A DNA stretch of 64,000 bases from Cryoendolithus antarcticus (Eukaryota > Ascomycota > Dothideomycetes > Cladosporiales > Cladosporiaceae): contig NAJO01000019.1 in assembly GCA_002077065.1 (NCBI GenBank), forward strand, positions 62,001 through 126,000, given 5' to 3'. Shown here one piece after another: positions 30,160 through 40,991 of this stretch. Below the pieces are notes generated by a model, which did not search any database, had not been told where the DNA came from, and saw only the letters and a program-made list of their open reading frames with translations. The position numbers and the translations under genes are program-made. How positions within the stretch are numbered: the stretch's first letter is position 1; each line of letters begins with the position of its first letter.

Positions 30160-30756
30160 TCACGACCGCGGCATCGCACTAGCAGTGCTAATACTGTTCG
30201 TCCTGGTCCCGTCGCCTCCTCCTTCGCTCCTCGTATACCGATGCACATTCCTCGCACTGCACTCCGAGATCGGTGCCCTCAACTCCCCACCCGCACCGTC
30301 CTTCAACTTGACCTCTACCCTCCAACCCTCGGCTCCCTGCTGCAACCAACCAAGCCCGTAATACAAAGCCTCACACCGCTCTCCATGCCGTTTCACTAAC
30401 CTCGCCACCGCTTTCCTCGCCTCAACCAGGTCCTTCTCGCCCTTCCCTTTGGTCCAGCTCGGCATCAGTCGCCCTTTCAACTTTGCTCCGGGCTGCAGAC
30501 CCAGGCTCCGCTCGAGATCCCGCACGCGCTCATGGAGCTCAGACTGATCTGACAGACAGCAAGTGAAGCGGCAGCAGTGGTTGCGGAACTCGTCTGCCGT
30601 GGGAGTTGTGGGGTTTGGGCCGTGTTGGGCTAGGAAAGTATCGCAAGGACGCAGGGGCTGGGGTGAGGGACCCGGAGTTCGAGGGCATTCGCGGCAGAAC
30701 TCGAAGATTGTTTGCGTGTGGGTGCAGCGCCACTCGACATGCAGGAGGCGGCACAT
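30160..30756 (-). CDS. cysteine-bearing unknown protein
   Basis: From ATG 30756 a 198-aa protein begins MCRLLHVEWRCTHTQTIFEF and continues CRECPRT, LRPCDTFLAQ, NHCCRFTCCLSD. It then has a predicted coiled coil (ELHERVRDLERSLG), a Lys/Glu-rich middle (KGEKDLVEARKAVARLVKRH) and YYGLGWLQQGAEGWR. The N-terminal Cys/His pattern (C-x9-C-x-H, C-x2-C, CC-x3-CC) suggests metal or disulfide binding, in a layout common among uncharacterised Dothideomycete proteins. The frame is open upstream to 31203, but that extension is low quality, so the internal Met is preferred. The C-terminal ~30 residues after APISECSA may be wrong if a 3' intron exists. Confidence 0.5.
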   Translation of the reverse strand: MCRLLHVEWRCTHTQTIFEFCRECPRTPGPSPQPLRPCDTFLAQHGPNPTTPTADEFRNHCCRFTCCLSDQSELHERVRDLERSLGLQPGAKLKGRLMPSWTKGKGEKDLVEARKAVARLVKRHGERCEALYYGLGWLQQGAEGWRVEVKLKDGAGGELRAPISECSARNVHRYTRSEGGGDGTRTNSISTASAMPRS

Positions 30757-31344
30757 GATCGGTAGATTCTGGCAAATGTATGAGAACCGGGTGTGAGGGC
30801 GGTCGGGGAGAAAGTCGTCCGAAACAGCAGTTGTGATGGCAGCCGTGATCCGTCTGAGAAGTGAGTGTTGAGTTGTCACTGCAGTGATGTAACGCTTTGT
30901 GATACTTAATCCGGAAGTGTTGTGACAAAGGCATCTGTGAATGGAGGCACTGCGGAATGCCGAGCTTTTTGTCGACAAAGAGCCGGGCACAAGTGGCAGC
31001 GTATAGCCACCAGCGTGTGTATACACTGAATATGCAGGAACAAGCGTGTGGACCAATTCCTGGCTCTGTTGGTGGTTGCGTACAGAGCTGCGACCTGGCA
31101 TTGCGTCCGATTTTCGCTCCACCACTGTTTCGAAGGCGCTCTCCATGACCAGAGCTTGTTGCCAGAGCGTCTTTACACTACACTGTAACAACCAACTGTC
31201 CACTGATGTACTGGAGAAATATATAGAGCGCTATGCATCATGTCTCAATCAAGGTACGCTCTCTCCGCGGCTGACAAGGCGTCAATCGACACTCGTGGTG
31301 CGAACGAAAGTACCACAAGATCTTTCAGAGCTTCAGGAGAGAGC
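30757..31344. other. intergenic
   Basis: About 590 nt: promoter of the unknown gene on its left and 3' flank of ornithine carbamoyltransferase on its right. No coding exon supported. Confidence 0.4.
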
Positions 31345-32457
31345 TCATGCACTTGACGTCGTAATCTTGCCCTTGTTCACCACGAAGGCCTCGAGAGCGC
31401 TCACTGCAGCCCATAATCTATTCTCGGCTTCTTGGAAGACTACGCTCCGGGGTCCATAGAAGACATCGTCATTTACCTCTTCTTGATGCCTAGGTAGGCA
31501 GTGCATGAACCTCCAGCCCTCTTTTGCGCCACCCCTGCTTGCCATCTCGTTCGTGACCTGGAAGCCTGCGAAGTCCTGAATCTTCTTCTTAGCTTCGGCT
31601 TCCTGGCCCATAGAGACCCACGTGTCAGTAACGATGATATCGGCATTCTTGACAGCTTCCTCGGGATGATTTGTCTCCATGAGCTGAGCATCGGAAGTTG
31701 GGTGTGCGCCCTGGATGATAGACCGCATGAAAGACGGAATCTCGTAGCCCTTTGGTGTGGCAACCGAGACTGAGGCTCCCAGTTTCTGGGCACCGATTGC
31801 AAGATCGTAGAGGACGTTATTCGCATCGCCGACCCAGGCAATTTTCAAGCCTTCGAGACCAAGGGAGTCTGTCTTCGAAGATGCCTCATCACCAGGAAAC
31901 GACTCGTGAATGGTGAGAAAGTCGGCAATCGTCTGCAAAGGATGATACAGGTCCGAGAGGGCATTGATGACTGGCACGGAGCTGTACTTGGCCATCGTAG
32001 CAACATCGTCATGACCATGGACACGAGCGACTATACAGGAGACGACGCTGCTGATCATGACTGCCGTGTCACGCAGAGATTCATTGACACCGAGCTGGAT
32101 GTCTTGCGCACCTAGAAACATTGGGTGACCGCCCATGATTGCTACAGCGCCTTCAGTAGATACACGAGTGCGTGTCGAGCGTTTGTTGAAGGGCATTGCG
32201 ACAGTCTTGCCAAGGAGTGCACCCTGGAGGCTTTTCGGGGTATGGCCGGACTTGACCGCAGTCTTGTGTGATGCAGCATTACGGACAAGGGTGGTCAATT
32301 CTGCTGGTGTCAGGTCTGCTATCGACATCAAGTGCCGAGGCGCAAAAGGCGAAGTCTGAGGTGTGCTGGCAGAGGAGTAGCAGCGGGCTGGCGGTGAGGA
32401 ATGCTGGAACGTCCGGAGGCAGCCATTAGCTGGGCGAAGAAGGCGGATGGAGGCCAT
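31345..32457 (-). CDS. arg3/argB: ornithine carbamoyltransferase, mitochondrial
   Basis: Condenses ornithine with carbamoyl phosphate to citrulline in arginine synthesis. Intronless, 370 aa. The first ~35 residues form a mitochondrial presequence (MASIRLLRPANGCLRTFQHS). The carbamoyl-phosphate site STRTR is at residues 94-98, followed by GAVAIMGGHPMFLG and ARVHGHDD. The ornithine-binding part includes WVGDANNVLYDLA and DTWVSMGQE. The catalytic MHCLPRHQEEV lies near the C-terminus. Length and order match fungal ArgB/Arg3. A TGACTC core lies ~110 nt upstream. Confidence 0.96.
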   Translation of the reverse strand: MASIRLLRPANGCLRTFQHSSPPARCYSSASTPQTSPFAPRHLMSIADLTPAELTTLVRNAASHKTAVKSGHTPKSLQGALLGKTVAMPFNKRSTRTRVSTEGAVAIMGGHPMFLGAQDIQLGVNESLRDTAVMISSVVSCIVARVHGHDDVATMAKYSSVPVINALSDLYHPLQTIADFLTIHESFPGDEASSKTDSLGLEGLKIAWVGDANNVLYDLAIGAQKLGASVSVATPKGYEIPSFMRSIIQGAHPTSDAQLMETNHPEEAVKNADIIVTDTWVSMGQEAEAKKKIQDFAGFQVTNEMASRGGAKEGWRFMHCLPRHQEEVNDDVFYGPRSVVFQEAENRLWAAVSALEAFVVNKGKITTSSA

Positions 32458-32566
32458 ACTGAGCTGTATGTTGAGAGCGAGAATTCAGTGGCTTTTCGCT
32501 TTTGAAGACGGTATTTGTGGGCTTGACAGAATAACGTGGATGTGAGAGCTCCAAACTGCTTCCCAA

Positions 32567-32572
32567 GAGTCA
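32567..32572 (-). promoter_or_regulatory. TGACTC core upstream of ornithine carbamoyltransferase
   Basis: GAGTCA on +, TGACTC on the gene's strand, 110 nt before the start codon. It resembles the core of the Gcn4/CpcA element TGA(C/G)TCA with one mismatch at the last base. A 6-mer can occur by chance; the position and the gene's pathway are the only support. Confidence 0.3.
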
Positions 32573-32842
32573 CGACGAGATCAGAGTTTGGCTTATCTGA
32601 GGTTCCGAACGGTCCGATATCGCCGGATGCTGCCGAGAATCGAGACCTAGCCGATCGCGGTTTAGCATGAGGTTCGTAGGTGTTCGTCACCATCTCTCGA
32701 GGGCTCCAGGCGCGTAAGAAGCTGAGACCTCGCTATACAGTACCACTCCATTCGCTTGATGGTCCACAGTGGTAGACGGGGATCGCATACTAGTCCGGAA
32801 CCTTGGGGGCACTTGCTGGCTACGGCCACACAGGTAGCCGTC

Positions 32843-35586
32843 ATGGCGTCCACGGACGGGCAACCTCTCACACAGCGCGACCCAGAACCGGACATCGAAG
32901 CATCAGAGCGCACGCCCCTCATATCACGCTCTTCCAACGAGCAACGGGACTCAGCGACCGGAGAGGCACAAAGAGAGAGGAGCGCGCAATCGCCTCCGCG
33001 GTCGCTCAGCGGCGGCGACGAGAAGCCAGCCAAGCGAAGATGGCCCAGCCTATTAGCACTACTGCTGCTATGCATACTGGCCATCACCATCATGGTGTTC
33101 GCCTTCATCGCGCCTTCCGTAGTGGAGCAGTATGCACAGCAGGCCATCACCTTTGAGCCGGAGAGCTTATCGATCGACTCCTTCACATCATCTGGCGTGC
33201 GAGCGCGCATACAGGGCGACTTGGTCATGGACGCCAGCAGAGTGGACAAGAAGTTCGTGCGCGACTTGGGCAGATTCGGCACGTGGATTGCTCGCGAGGT
33301 GGAGTCAGGCAGGAGCTTCGTGGAGGTGTCATTACCGGAGTATGGAAATGTCCTTCTAGGCACGGCACAGGTACCACCCATCAAAGTTGGCATTCAGAAT
33401 GGCGATATCACGCACGTGGACTTCGTCAGCAATCTGCATCCTGGCGATGTGGATGGCATCAGGAGGATTGCACATGACTACCTGAATGGTCGGCTTGGCC
33501 AGCTGAGAGTGCTTGGTGAGGCGAACGTACCACTGAAGTCAGGTCTCTTCAGTCTGGGCAAGCAAAGCATTCGTCAAGAGATGCTGTTCGCGAATGAAGA
33601 CGTGCCGAAGCTGCCTTCGTATAAGATCAAGAAGCTCAACTTCCGAGAGGAGGCATTACCTTCGGGACGAGGTATGGCTGCCGATGTGGCCCTTGTCGTG
33701 AAGAATGACTATCCAGTCGATTTTACCATTCCACCCCTAGGGTTTGCCATCAAGGTAGCCGGCTGCAACAAGAACGATCCGTACATCATGCTGGCGGATG
33801 CATTGACGCATGACCTCTACATCCACCCGAAGCAGGACGTAGAGTTGAACGTGACGGGCAATGTTCGCCGGTTGCCTGACATACTCACGGAAGCGTGCCC
33901 TGGCTCACACGAATCGCCACTCGATGCCATACTGGGCAAGTACCTGCATGGCAAGGACGCTAAGTTGTACGTGCAAGGATCGGACTCGCCTTCCCAGGAT
34001 ACACCTCGATGGATCACGGACATCATCTCATCGATTACGCTACCAGTCGCGCTGCCAGGTCGTACGTTCGGTTCTTTGATCAAGAACTTCACTCTTGCAG
34101 ACACGCACTTCAGCTTGCCAGACCCATTCGCATCGCCTAATACGCCTGCATCTAACCCCCGTATCAGCGCGAAGGTACAAGCCATCGTGGCTCTGCCAGA
34201 AGAGATGAACTTCAACATCTCCGTCTCGCGAGTCCGCGCCGACGCGGACGTATACTACAAGGGCAAGAAGCTTGGCAAGCTTGACTTGCATCAGTGGCAG
34301 AAGGCGAGCAGCGATCGGATCGAGCCGATATCTGAGTCTGATGGCCCGACCCTGATGGTCGAGTCACTGGTCAGGAATGCACCACTGAATATCACAGACG
34401 AGGACCTCTTCACGGACGTGCTTCAAGCCATGCTCTTCGGAGGACGTGGCGTGATGCTGCAGGTCAAAGCTGAAGTCGACGTGGAAACAGAGACCGCGCT
34501 GGGCGCTTTCGTGATCAGGAAGATACCCGCTGAAGGCCAGGTGCCTGTTCAACGTAGGTCATGACCTTCACTTCTTGTACGACCCTTACGAAGACCATGA
34601 CACGATATACGAAAGTGCGTTGTCCCCGCCATCAGTCCCGCTCGCCGCTTCACATCATCAGCAGCTGACATGTACGTCTCACAGCCATCACACCTGGGAG
34701 TGGCATCTCCGATCCTAACAACCCAATCACCACCCACCTCAAACCCAAGATCTTCAATCTGGCCATTCTAGACACAGCACCCCACTCCCTCACCCTCTCC
34801 GCACTAGTGAATCTCACGAACCCTACGAAGTACACTGCCACGGTACCGTACATAGACATTAATATCCTCACCAACGGCACCCTCCTCGGTCACGCCACAG
34901 TACGGAACCTCGAAATGGGTCTCGGCAACAATGCCTTCATCCCCGTAACTGCAGTCTGGGAACCCTACGCCTCCAATAACGGCGCCACAGGCCGCGAACT
35001 CCTAAGTCAGTACATCTCCGGTCTAAACACGACCCTAACCCTCCAGACTTCCGCGGCTTCAATTCCCTCGCTGCCAAGTCTGGGCAGAGCGTTGAGTAAA
35101 TTCAACGTCACCTTCCCGACACCTCGGCTAGGCTCCACGCCACCATCGCACGACCATCGTCCCCATGACCCCGCTGACCCGGTTGAACCGGGTAAGGACG
35201 ACCAGAAGCCGCACTTCATCAAAGATGCCACCATGCACCTCATAACCTCCACGGCGACCTTCACACTCCTATCCCCACTCTCCCACAACACCCTCTTCAT
35301 CACCTCCATCAACGCCACGGCTTTCTACCACGACGAAGTTGTCGGCACGATTCTGTATGATCTGCCTTTTGCGGTGCCGCCGGTGGATAGTCATGGCGAG
35401 GGAATCGTGACGCCTAGGCTGCCGGTGGACTGGAATTTGGGCAGTGTGGGGTTTGACGCTGTCAAGGGGGCGTTGGGGGGCACACTGAAATTGAAGGCTG
35501 AGGCGAATGTTGGGGTGAAAGTCGCGAGATGGGGGGAGGAGGTGTGGTTTAGGGGAGGGGAAATAGGGGCGAAGGTTAGGCTGTGA
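32843..35586 (+). CDS. Tag1-like vacuolar membrane protein (YLR173W family)
   Basis: Single-pass membrane protein. Its yeast relative Tag1 sits in the vacuole membrane and takes part in ending autophagy (family knowledge, assignment by overall layout). Exons 32843-34553 and 34685-35586 (131-nt intron) give 870 aa. The join VPVQ|PITPGSG is in phase. The N-terminus is hydrophilic and holds ERTPLISRS, a dileucine-like vacuolar sorting pattern. One membrane segment follows (LLALLLLCILAITIMVFAFI, residues ~75-95). The rest, rich in N-x-S/T sites, is predicted lumenal, with repeated beta-rich LEA2-like modules (MAADVALVVKNDYPVDF; LTLSALVNLTNPTKYTATVP). The ATG at 32843 is the first giving a compact N-terminus. 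Fungal databases often mislabel this family as pre-rRNA processing. Confidence 0.75.
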
Positions 35587-35947
35587 GTGGGCATGAGATT
35601 GGGTCAGATTTGAAGGACAAGTACGTGAGGCGAGACGCCACCGCTGCGGTTGGCGTGGACGATGCATGTCACTCTCGAGTGTAGATATGGGGTTCCTTGG
35701 GCACCGGAGGATGGGGATGAGACCCCTTGGACGCGGTCAGTTGTACGTGCGCATAACGAATACTTGGCAAAGTACAGGGTGTTGCACACATCGTTGCGAC
35801 CTCGAGCATACATGTACTTGATCAGCAACTTGCTTTCTGTCGTATATACAGACGTCAACAAATACACACATTCAAACCCACAGAGGATGTACTCTCCCAA
35901 ACACCATAACACCTTCGCTAATTCCTCACAATCCCACCCTCAAATAC
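35587..35947. other. 3' flanks of converging genes
   Basis: 361 nt between two convergent stop codons. No gene seen. Confidence 0.45.
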
Positions 35948-38554
35948 TCAAGCACTAGCCTTCCGTTCCCTAAACTCCACACTCCCACTCGCCTCCCCCT
36001 CACCCTGCTCCTTCTTCCCAATATTGAGAAAACTCAACGCCCTGCTAGCCCGACTACTGGTCTCACTCGGCCTTTCACTTGCATCCTTCGAACTCACCGG
36101 ATCCACGACTCTCGCCAACGCCGGAGTAGCGCAAAGGCCAATCGGCATGAGCGTTCCGAAACCAAACACCACGGCGGCGACGATGAGAGCGTATTTTGCC
36201 CCTCTGCCATCGAGCGCGAGGTGGTTGGATATAGGCGAGAAGACGGCCCCGCCGGAGATGGCGGATGTGATGACAACGGAAGCGAACTTGGTGTGGCGGC
36301 CCATGCCTCGCAGGCCTTGGGCGAAGATCAAAGCGAAGAGTGGGCCTTCGAAGAAGTAAGTCAGAAGGATCATCGTCAGGCCTGTCTTGCCTGGTAGATG
36401 CATAGCGAGCGTGGGGAAGAGTATTGTGCCGATATAGAAGGCCAAGAGGAGATATCGGGGCTTGATGAAGAGGTTCAACCCCGCTGCTATGAAGCGACTA
36501 AGCGCGAACAGCGTGTGGCCTATGGCGTTGAAGTTTGCTTCGTTCCAGTCTGGCGAAACAACTTCAGCCATGTACCCGGAGAACGTCGTGCCTACGACTT
36601 CCTGCGCGCCCACGTAGCAGAATTGCGAGAGCGCGGCAAGGGAAAGGATGATCCATATCACCGGCACTCGACCGATGGAGGCTTTATGAGCGGAGTCTAG
36701 CCGCTCGGCAGCGTCTTCGAGTTCTTCTTGCGTAGCTTCGGGGAGAGGGACATAGTGGTATGCGACTGCAAGCGCGATGGTGAAGAGCGCTATGCCGAGG
36801 TACGCGTACTGCGTGCTCACCAGACTCGGGGCATTCAAGTTCTCGCGGAAGAATGCACGGTTCGCGATAAGCGGCGCGACCACAGTGCCAATGGCTTGCA
36901 CGCCTTGCGAGAGATTTAACCGGATTTCAGCGTACTCTGGCGGGCCGCAGAGGGCTATGAACGGATTCGCGGAAGTCTCGAGAACAGAGAGACCGATGCC
37001 GACGATGATGTTTGTGATGAGGTAGGCTGGGTAAGACGTAAGCACTGCAGATGGCCAGAATATCAAGGTGCCGCAGGCGTAGATTGACAGGCCGACGGAG
37101 TAGCAGGCATTGAAACCCCAGTGGTGCAGCGTCCAGTTGCCTATCAGCCATGGCCCGAGGAAGTACCCGATGAAGTACGCGGAGTGGATTGAGGTTGTCT
37201 GGCCGGCGGTCATGTGACTTACGCGCTGGAATTGCTGATTCAGTACATCTAAGAGGCCGTACTCGAAGCCCCAGATGAAGAAGAGGATTGTTACCATAGA
37301 TATGGGGAAGACGGACTCGCGATTCGTCATGTGCAGCATGGATTTCTTGCCTTGCATGTTCACGAAGTCGAAGAACGCAGGAGAGTCTGGAGCTGTATGG
37401 CGGGTGGTGTTTGTCAGGGCTGTCTGGGTGCGGTCGAGGCGGCTGGGGAATTCGGACATGTCGGGCGTGGTGAGGAAGTCCATCATGCCCATTGATCCGT
37501 CGTCCTCGGCTTGCTCTCGCGGAGGGCATGCGTGTGTATGTGCGTTTGCATCTACGCCATCTGGGAGTGAGATGACTGAGGGTATCCGGTGCGCATTCGC
37601 CATATCGGCTGTCTGATCTCGCAAGGAGAATGTACCAGACTTTTCGGTCACATCGCCTCGGTCTCGCAGCATCTGCGGCATGAAACGTGAAACCAGCGGC
37701 TTCAGTGCTGGAACGCAAGCACAGCATACCCCTACATTTACTTCCAGTACGCTCCACATGAACGAGAGTGACGCATACCAAGAGAAATCGGTGTCTTGAG
37801 TCGAGCTCCCGGAGCCGCCACTCTCACTTTGGATCTCGGCTAGGCGAGTCTGTGATGCCTCTTGTAGGTATGCGATGCGCACCACGTCGACCGCAGCGAC
37901 GAAGATACCGAAGGAGAAGGTAATGATCAAGATGATCTTCTGCTTCTTTGGTAGGCGCATGCCAGTCAAGATCGGCATTGGGAGAAATAAGATGGCCAGA
38001 TCAGTGATGATGTTCAAGGGTGCAGAAGTGAGGTATATGATCACAATATCTGTGCACTTGGCGTTGTCCGGTAATGGCGTTGCAAACACTGCACCTACAG
38101 GTCGACACTGGAAGATGTTCAAGAATGTGAGAGCCAGACCGCCTGCGTTGACCACGACCAACGTAGCGATTGTGGCCCATCTGAAGGTCCTGTTCGTCTG
38201 CGACAAGGTGAGATAGAACATTAAGATCGAAGTCTTTGTAGCCATGAGTGCCGGGTTGTAGAGCACTGAGAAGGCATAGTCTGCTTTCTTCAGTGTCGAT
38301 TGCCATGCGTCTGGTACGTCTTTCTCATGTCTCCCGAGTCCATATCGTGTGCCCCAGCAAACCGCGAATGTCATGCCAAAGGTGAGCAGCCATGCGACCA
38401 GCATCAGGTAGTCATCTGGGGAAATTCTCTTCACGATCGCGCCACGGGAGATCATGCGGAATATTACGAACAGAGTCGCTATGGCTAGTATGATCGAACT
38501 GACCGCCAGAACGGCAGGCCCGCGCCCTTCGATGTTTGAGTGTCCCGTGTCCAT
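35948..38554 (-). CDS. fusion: Pth11/rhodopsin-like receptor domain + FucP-type sugar permease
   Basis: One uninterrupted 868-codon frame with two membrane modules. Residues ~1-300 form a seven-helix domain of the fungal rhodopsin/Pth11 class: RISPDDYLML, ILMFYLTLSQ, FQCRPVGAVF, a Cys in NAKCTDI, TDLAILFLPMPIL, QKIILIITFSFGIFVAAVDV, EVNVGVCCACVPALKPL. Residues ~300-412 are a hydrophilic Ser/Asp-rich linker (SGTFSLRDQTAD, SMGMMDFLTT, FFDFVNMQGKKSMLHM). Residues ~412-830 are a 12-helix MFS carrier of the fucose/glucose-galactose permease group: LFFIWGFEYGLLDVLNQQFQ, SAYFIGYFLGPWLIG, LETSANPFIALCGPPEYAEI, RLNLSQGVQAIGTVVAPLIA, FAQGLRGMGRHTKFASV. The C-terminal tail is basic and acidic (KKEQGEGEASGSVEF). 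No stop or in-frame splice pair separates the modules. It could sense and move the same sugar (transceptor), but that is inference. Alternatively an internal Met (about residue 355) starts a separate carrier. Confidence 0.85.
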   Translation of the reverse strand: MDTGHSNIEGRGPAVLAVSSIILAIATLFVIFRMISRGAIVKRISPDDYLMLVAWLLTFGMTFAVCWGTRYGLGRHEKDVPDAWQSTLKKADYAFSVLYNPALMATKTSILMFYLTLSQTNRTFRWATIATLVVVNAGGLALTFLNIFQCRPVGAVFATPLPDNAKCTDIVIIYLTSAPLNIITDLAILFLPMPILTGMRLPKKQKIILIITFSFGIFVAAVDVVRIAYLQEASQTRLAEIQSESGGSGSSTQDTDFSWYASLSFMWSVLEVNVGVCCACVPALKPLVSRFMPQMLRDRGDVTEKSGTFSLRDQTADMANAHRIPSVISLPDGVDANAHTHACPPREQAEDDGSMGMMDFLTTPDMSEFPSRLDRTQTALTNTTRHTAPDSPAFFDFVNMQGKKSMLHMTNRESVFPISMVTILFFIWGFEYGLLDVLNQQFQRVSHMTAGQTTSIHSAYFIGYFLGPWLIGNWTLHHWGFNACYSVGLSIYACGTLIFWPSAVLTSYPAYLITNIIVGIGLSVLETSANPFIALCGPPEYAEIRLNLSQGVQAIGTVVAPLIANRAFFRENLNAPSLVSTQYAYLGIALFTIALAVAYHYVPLPEATQEELEDAAERLDSAHKASIGRVPVIWIILSLAALSQFCYVGAQEVVGTTFSGYMAEVVSPDWNEANFNAIGHTLFALSRFIAAGLNLFIKPRYLLLAFYIGTILFPTLAMHLPGKTGLTMILLTYFFEGPLFALIFAQGLRGMGRHTKFASVVITSAISGGAVFSPISNHLALDGRGAKYALIVAAVVFGFGTLMPIGLCATPALARVVDPVSSKDASERPSETSSRASRALSFLNIGKKEQGEGEASGSVEFRERKASA

Positions 38555-39499
38555 GGTAGCTTTTGTGCAAAATCGCTACTCGGTATCCTTCGACGTTCGC
38601 CTTGCCATCCTGACATGGACTCTGTGTCGCTGGCTTTCGTTCTCGGGCCGACGGCCTCAAAGCGCAATATTGCAAGTCCTCCCAGTGATCCCTTCACTCT
38701 TTCGACCTAGTTCTTCGTCTTGTCCAATGCTGCGCATCAAGTCAAGCTTCGAGTGTCGCGTGGCACCTACGCTTCGATATGCTTCAGCTCATTCTCACCA
38801 GTACCATAGTCTAGTCAACGCAAATACCGACTGTAAGGCAACACAAAAACCCAGTACTCAAGAAAGTAAGGCACAATGCCACGAGGCAAACCCGACGTCG
38901 ACATCACAAGCAATAATGCGGGATACTTTGAAGAGCAACGGATCGGTGAGTACTCGGATGCCCAGATGCAGACTGGCACAAGCGATGTGATGCCTCCGAT
39001 TCGTCACCGCCATGCGGTACCGTTGATAGAGTACCGTACTGACGAGGTGGGTTGGAGCTATGTAAACTCAGTCTGGGTTTTGCAGGGTGACGGATGCGAG
39101 GACCCCGCAATCTGGAATCGTGTGGAATGAACGCAGTTCTGCCTTAATCCTGGACCATCCGGGAATGGACTGATAGCATCTTTGACATCTTTCATTCTGT
39201 ATCTGTATGCTCGTATACCCTTCTCAAACAATTGACTGGCGGAGGTCTTCTCTGGCTTCAAACAAACGCCATTTAGGTCGAACACAAAGCTGGCGAGGTT
39301 GCACCGAGACCACGCCGCGACGGTGCATGAACGATCGCACCGACCAGCCGAGTCTGGGGAAACCAGTACCGAGACAAAAGTCGCGTGTCTCGTCAACGTC
39401 CGGAGTCGCTGCCGCCGGGAAACATTTTGCTCTGGTAAGCCGGGAGTCCCTCATCAGCGACGCATAATTAATCAGGCGCTTCGACATGTGCATCGATCA
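38555..39499. other. upstream region of the fusion gene
   Basis: About 945 nt between the start of the receptor-transporter gene and the stop of the RUS gene, both on the minus strand. Overlapping short frames on both strands (for example 38876-39130) show no conserved motif. Confidence 0.4.
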
Positions 39500-40991
39500 T
39501 TACAGTTTGCGAACGTCAAGCCTGCGTCCACTTCTCGTCTCCAGAGCCCCAGTCTTGAGATCCCAGCCAAGGTCCTCAAGCGGCTTACGATGCTTTTGTA
39601 ACAGCTGATCGACGTCTCGCATGGTCTTCTCCAGCACACTGAAACCCCCTTCGTCCTCTGCATTGCCAGTGGAAAGAGCGGTGACCGTCTCAGACATGGC
39701 AATTGCATGCCACCATGCGGCGATAATATCAATGCACTCGGCGCCCTGCTTCAGAGCGATAGACACCTCCAGCTGTCTACCGATTATGCGAGGCTCATAC
39801 CACAGGATGTACTTCTTGGTAGCGAATGGCAGTAGCAACTTCGTGAGACTGATGCTACCCAGCGTTGTAGACTTTGTCGAGCTGTGCGTCGAAGCGATGC
39901 TGCTGAGCAGATCCGAGATCGAGGCGCCGACAGTACAGTGGCCGAGCAGGCTCCCATCAGCACGCCGCATGACACCATCCCAATCGAATATCCACTCGGT
40001 GTGCGCAACTTCCTCGGGTGAAGGCACGTGGCCTCCGCGAAGATGGTGGTAGATGATGCCAGCTCGCTGTCGATTCAGTGTCCGCATGCTCACAGCTCGT
40101 ACAGCTCGTACAGCTCGTCGATTCGTCTCCAGATGCACCGCGAGCAGTAGCATCAACGTGGTCCATGTGGGCATTGGACTAGTGACATACGTGACGACTT
40201 GACTTCCCACCAGCATGCCCAGCAGACTGATGACAGTTTCCTGGCTAGAATCCTTCGCATTCAACTCTCCCAAATTACCCCACTTCGCGAAGTGAGCTGA
40301 TAGACTGGCCTTACTGCTTCCTGCTGCAACGCCACACAGGGCTCTCAGGACGCCTGCAAAGGTGAGTACAAGCACACGCAGTGGCTTCGGAAAAGCAGGC
40401 GAGAGGCAATCGAGGACGAAGGCAAAGTCGTTGAGAACGTCAGCCAGCAAACGATACATCTTGCATTCGGGCTCAAGGGAGGTGCCGAAGCGGTATGCAA
40501 AGAGGATAGTGATTACACGACCGACGGACTGCTCGACTACGGACAGGAGCAGTGCGGCAGTTGGAGAGGCAGTGGCGTCGCCGACCCCCACACTCGAGAG
40601 GACTGCACGAGATGAGAGCAGACCGGCGATACTGCTCGAGAAGGCTTGTAAAGAGTCCTATGTCCGTGTCAGCAGTGCGTACAGCGTGAGGCTTCATATC
40701 GGGAACGCAATACATAGACTTGATACCTTACTAATGTTCAGCATACTGATTAAGTCATGGCTACGTGACAATGACCCACTCAAAATAGTCATTCGTGACG
40801 CTGTGAGGATAGCCGGCAGGAAGGAAGACACCTAAGGTCCTTTGAAGCAGCGACTTGGTCTGCAATGGTCGAACGAGGTCGACTCTGGCGTTGCCCTGAT
40901 CATTCGTCGACTCGACGTAAGTCACAGTGATATTGCCGGCATCGTCGTGCTCGATTACTTCGAGATTTGCCATGTTTGCAATGTCGGGCAC
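39500..40991 (-). CDS. RUS/DUF647 family protein with a 13-nt exon
   Basis: Member of the root-UVB-sensitive (DUF647, C16orf58) family; plant members are tied to vitamin B6-related signalling, and the fungal role is unknown. Exons 40991-40780, 40726-40714 (13 nt) and 40657-39500 give 460 aa. The tiny exon is forced by the conserved sequence: VTNDYFE|YQVY|DSLQAFSSSIAGLLSSRAVL. The codons split as GA|G TAT CAA GTC TAT|GAC. Both flanking introns (53 and 56 nt) have GT-AG ends. Other family pieces: LQRTLGVFLPAGYPHSVTND, YRLLADVLNDFAFVLDCLSP, LCGVAAGSSKASLSAHFAKW, NLGELNAKDSSQETVISLLG. A 9-bp repeat (ACAGCTCGT, three times, ~40090-40117) encodes a repeated Arg-Ala-Val. A second in-frame Met lies six codons downstream. 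Likely a membrane-associated protein. Confidence 0.88.

Noticed and set aside
30757..31203. N-terminal extension of the cysteine-bearing unknown protein to 31203
   Set aside because: The extension is irregular, and the internal MCRLLHVEW start fits the usual beginning of such proteins.
36927..37781. 284-codon minus-strand frame inside the receptor-transporter gene
   Set aside because: Arg/His/Pro-rich shadow of the true frame; no motif, and the true frame covers it completely.
35948..38554. Two separate genes instead of a fusion
   Set aside because: No stop codon or good splice pair lies in the linker. An internal promoter stays possible and is listed as the refuting test.
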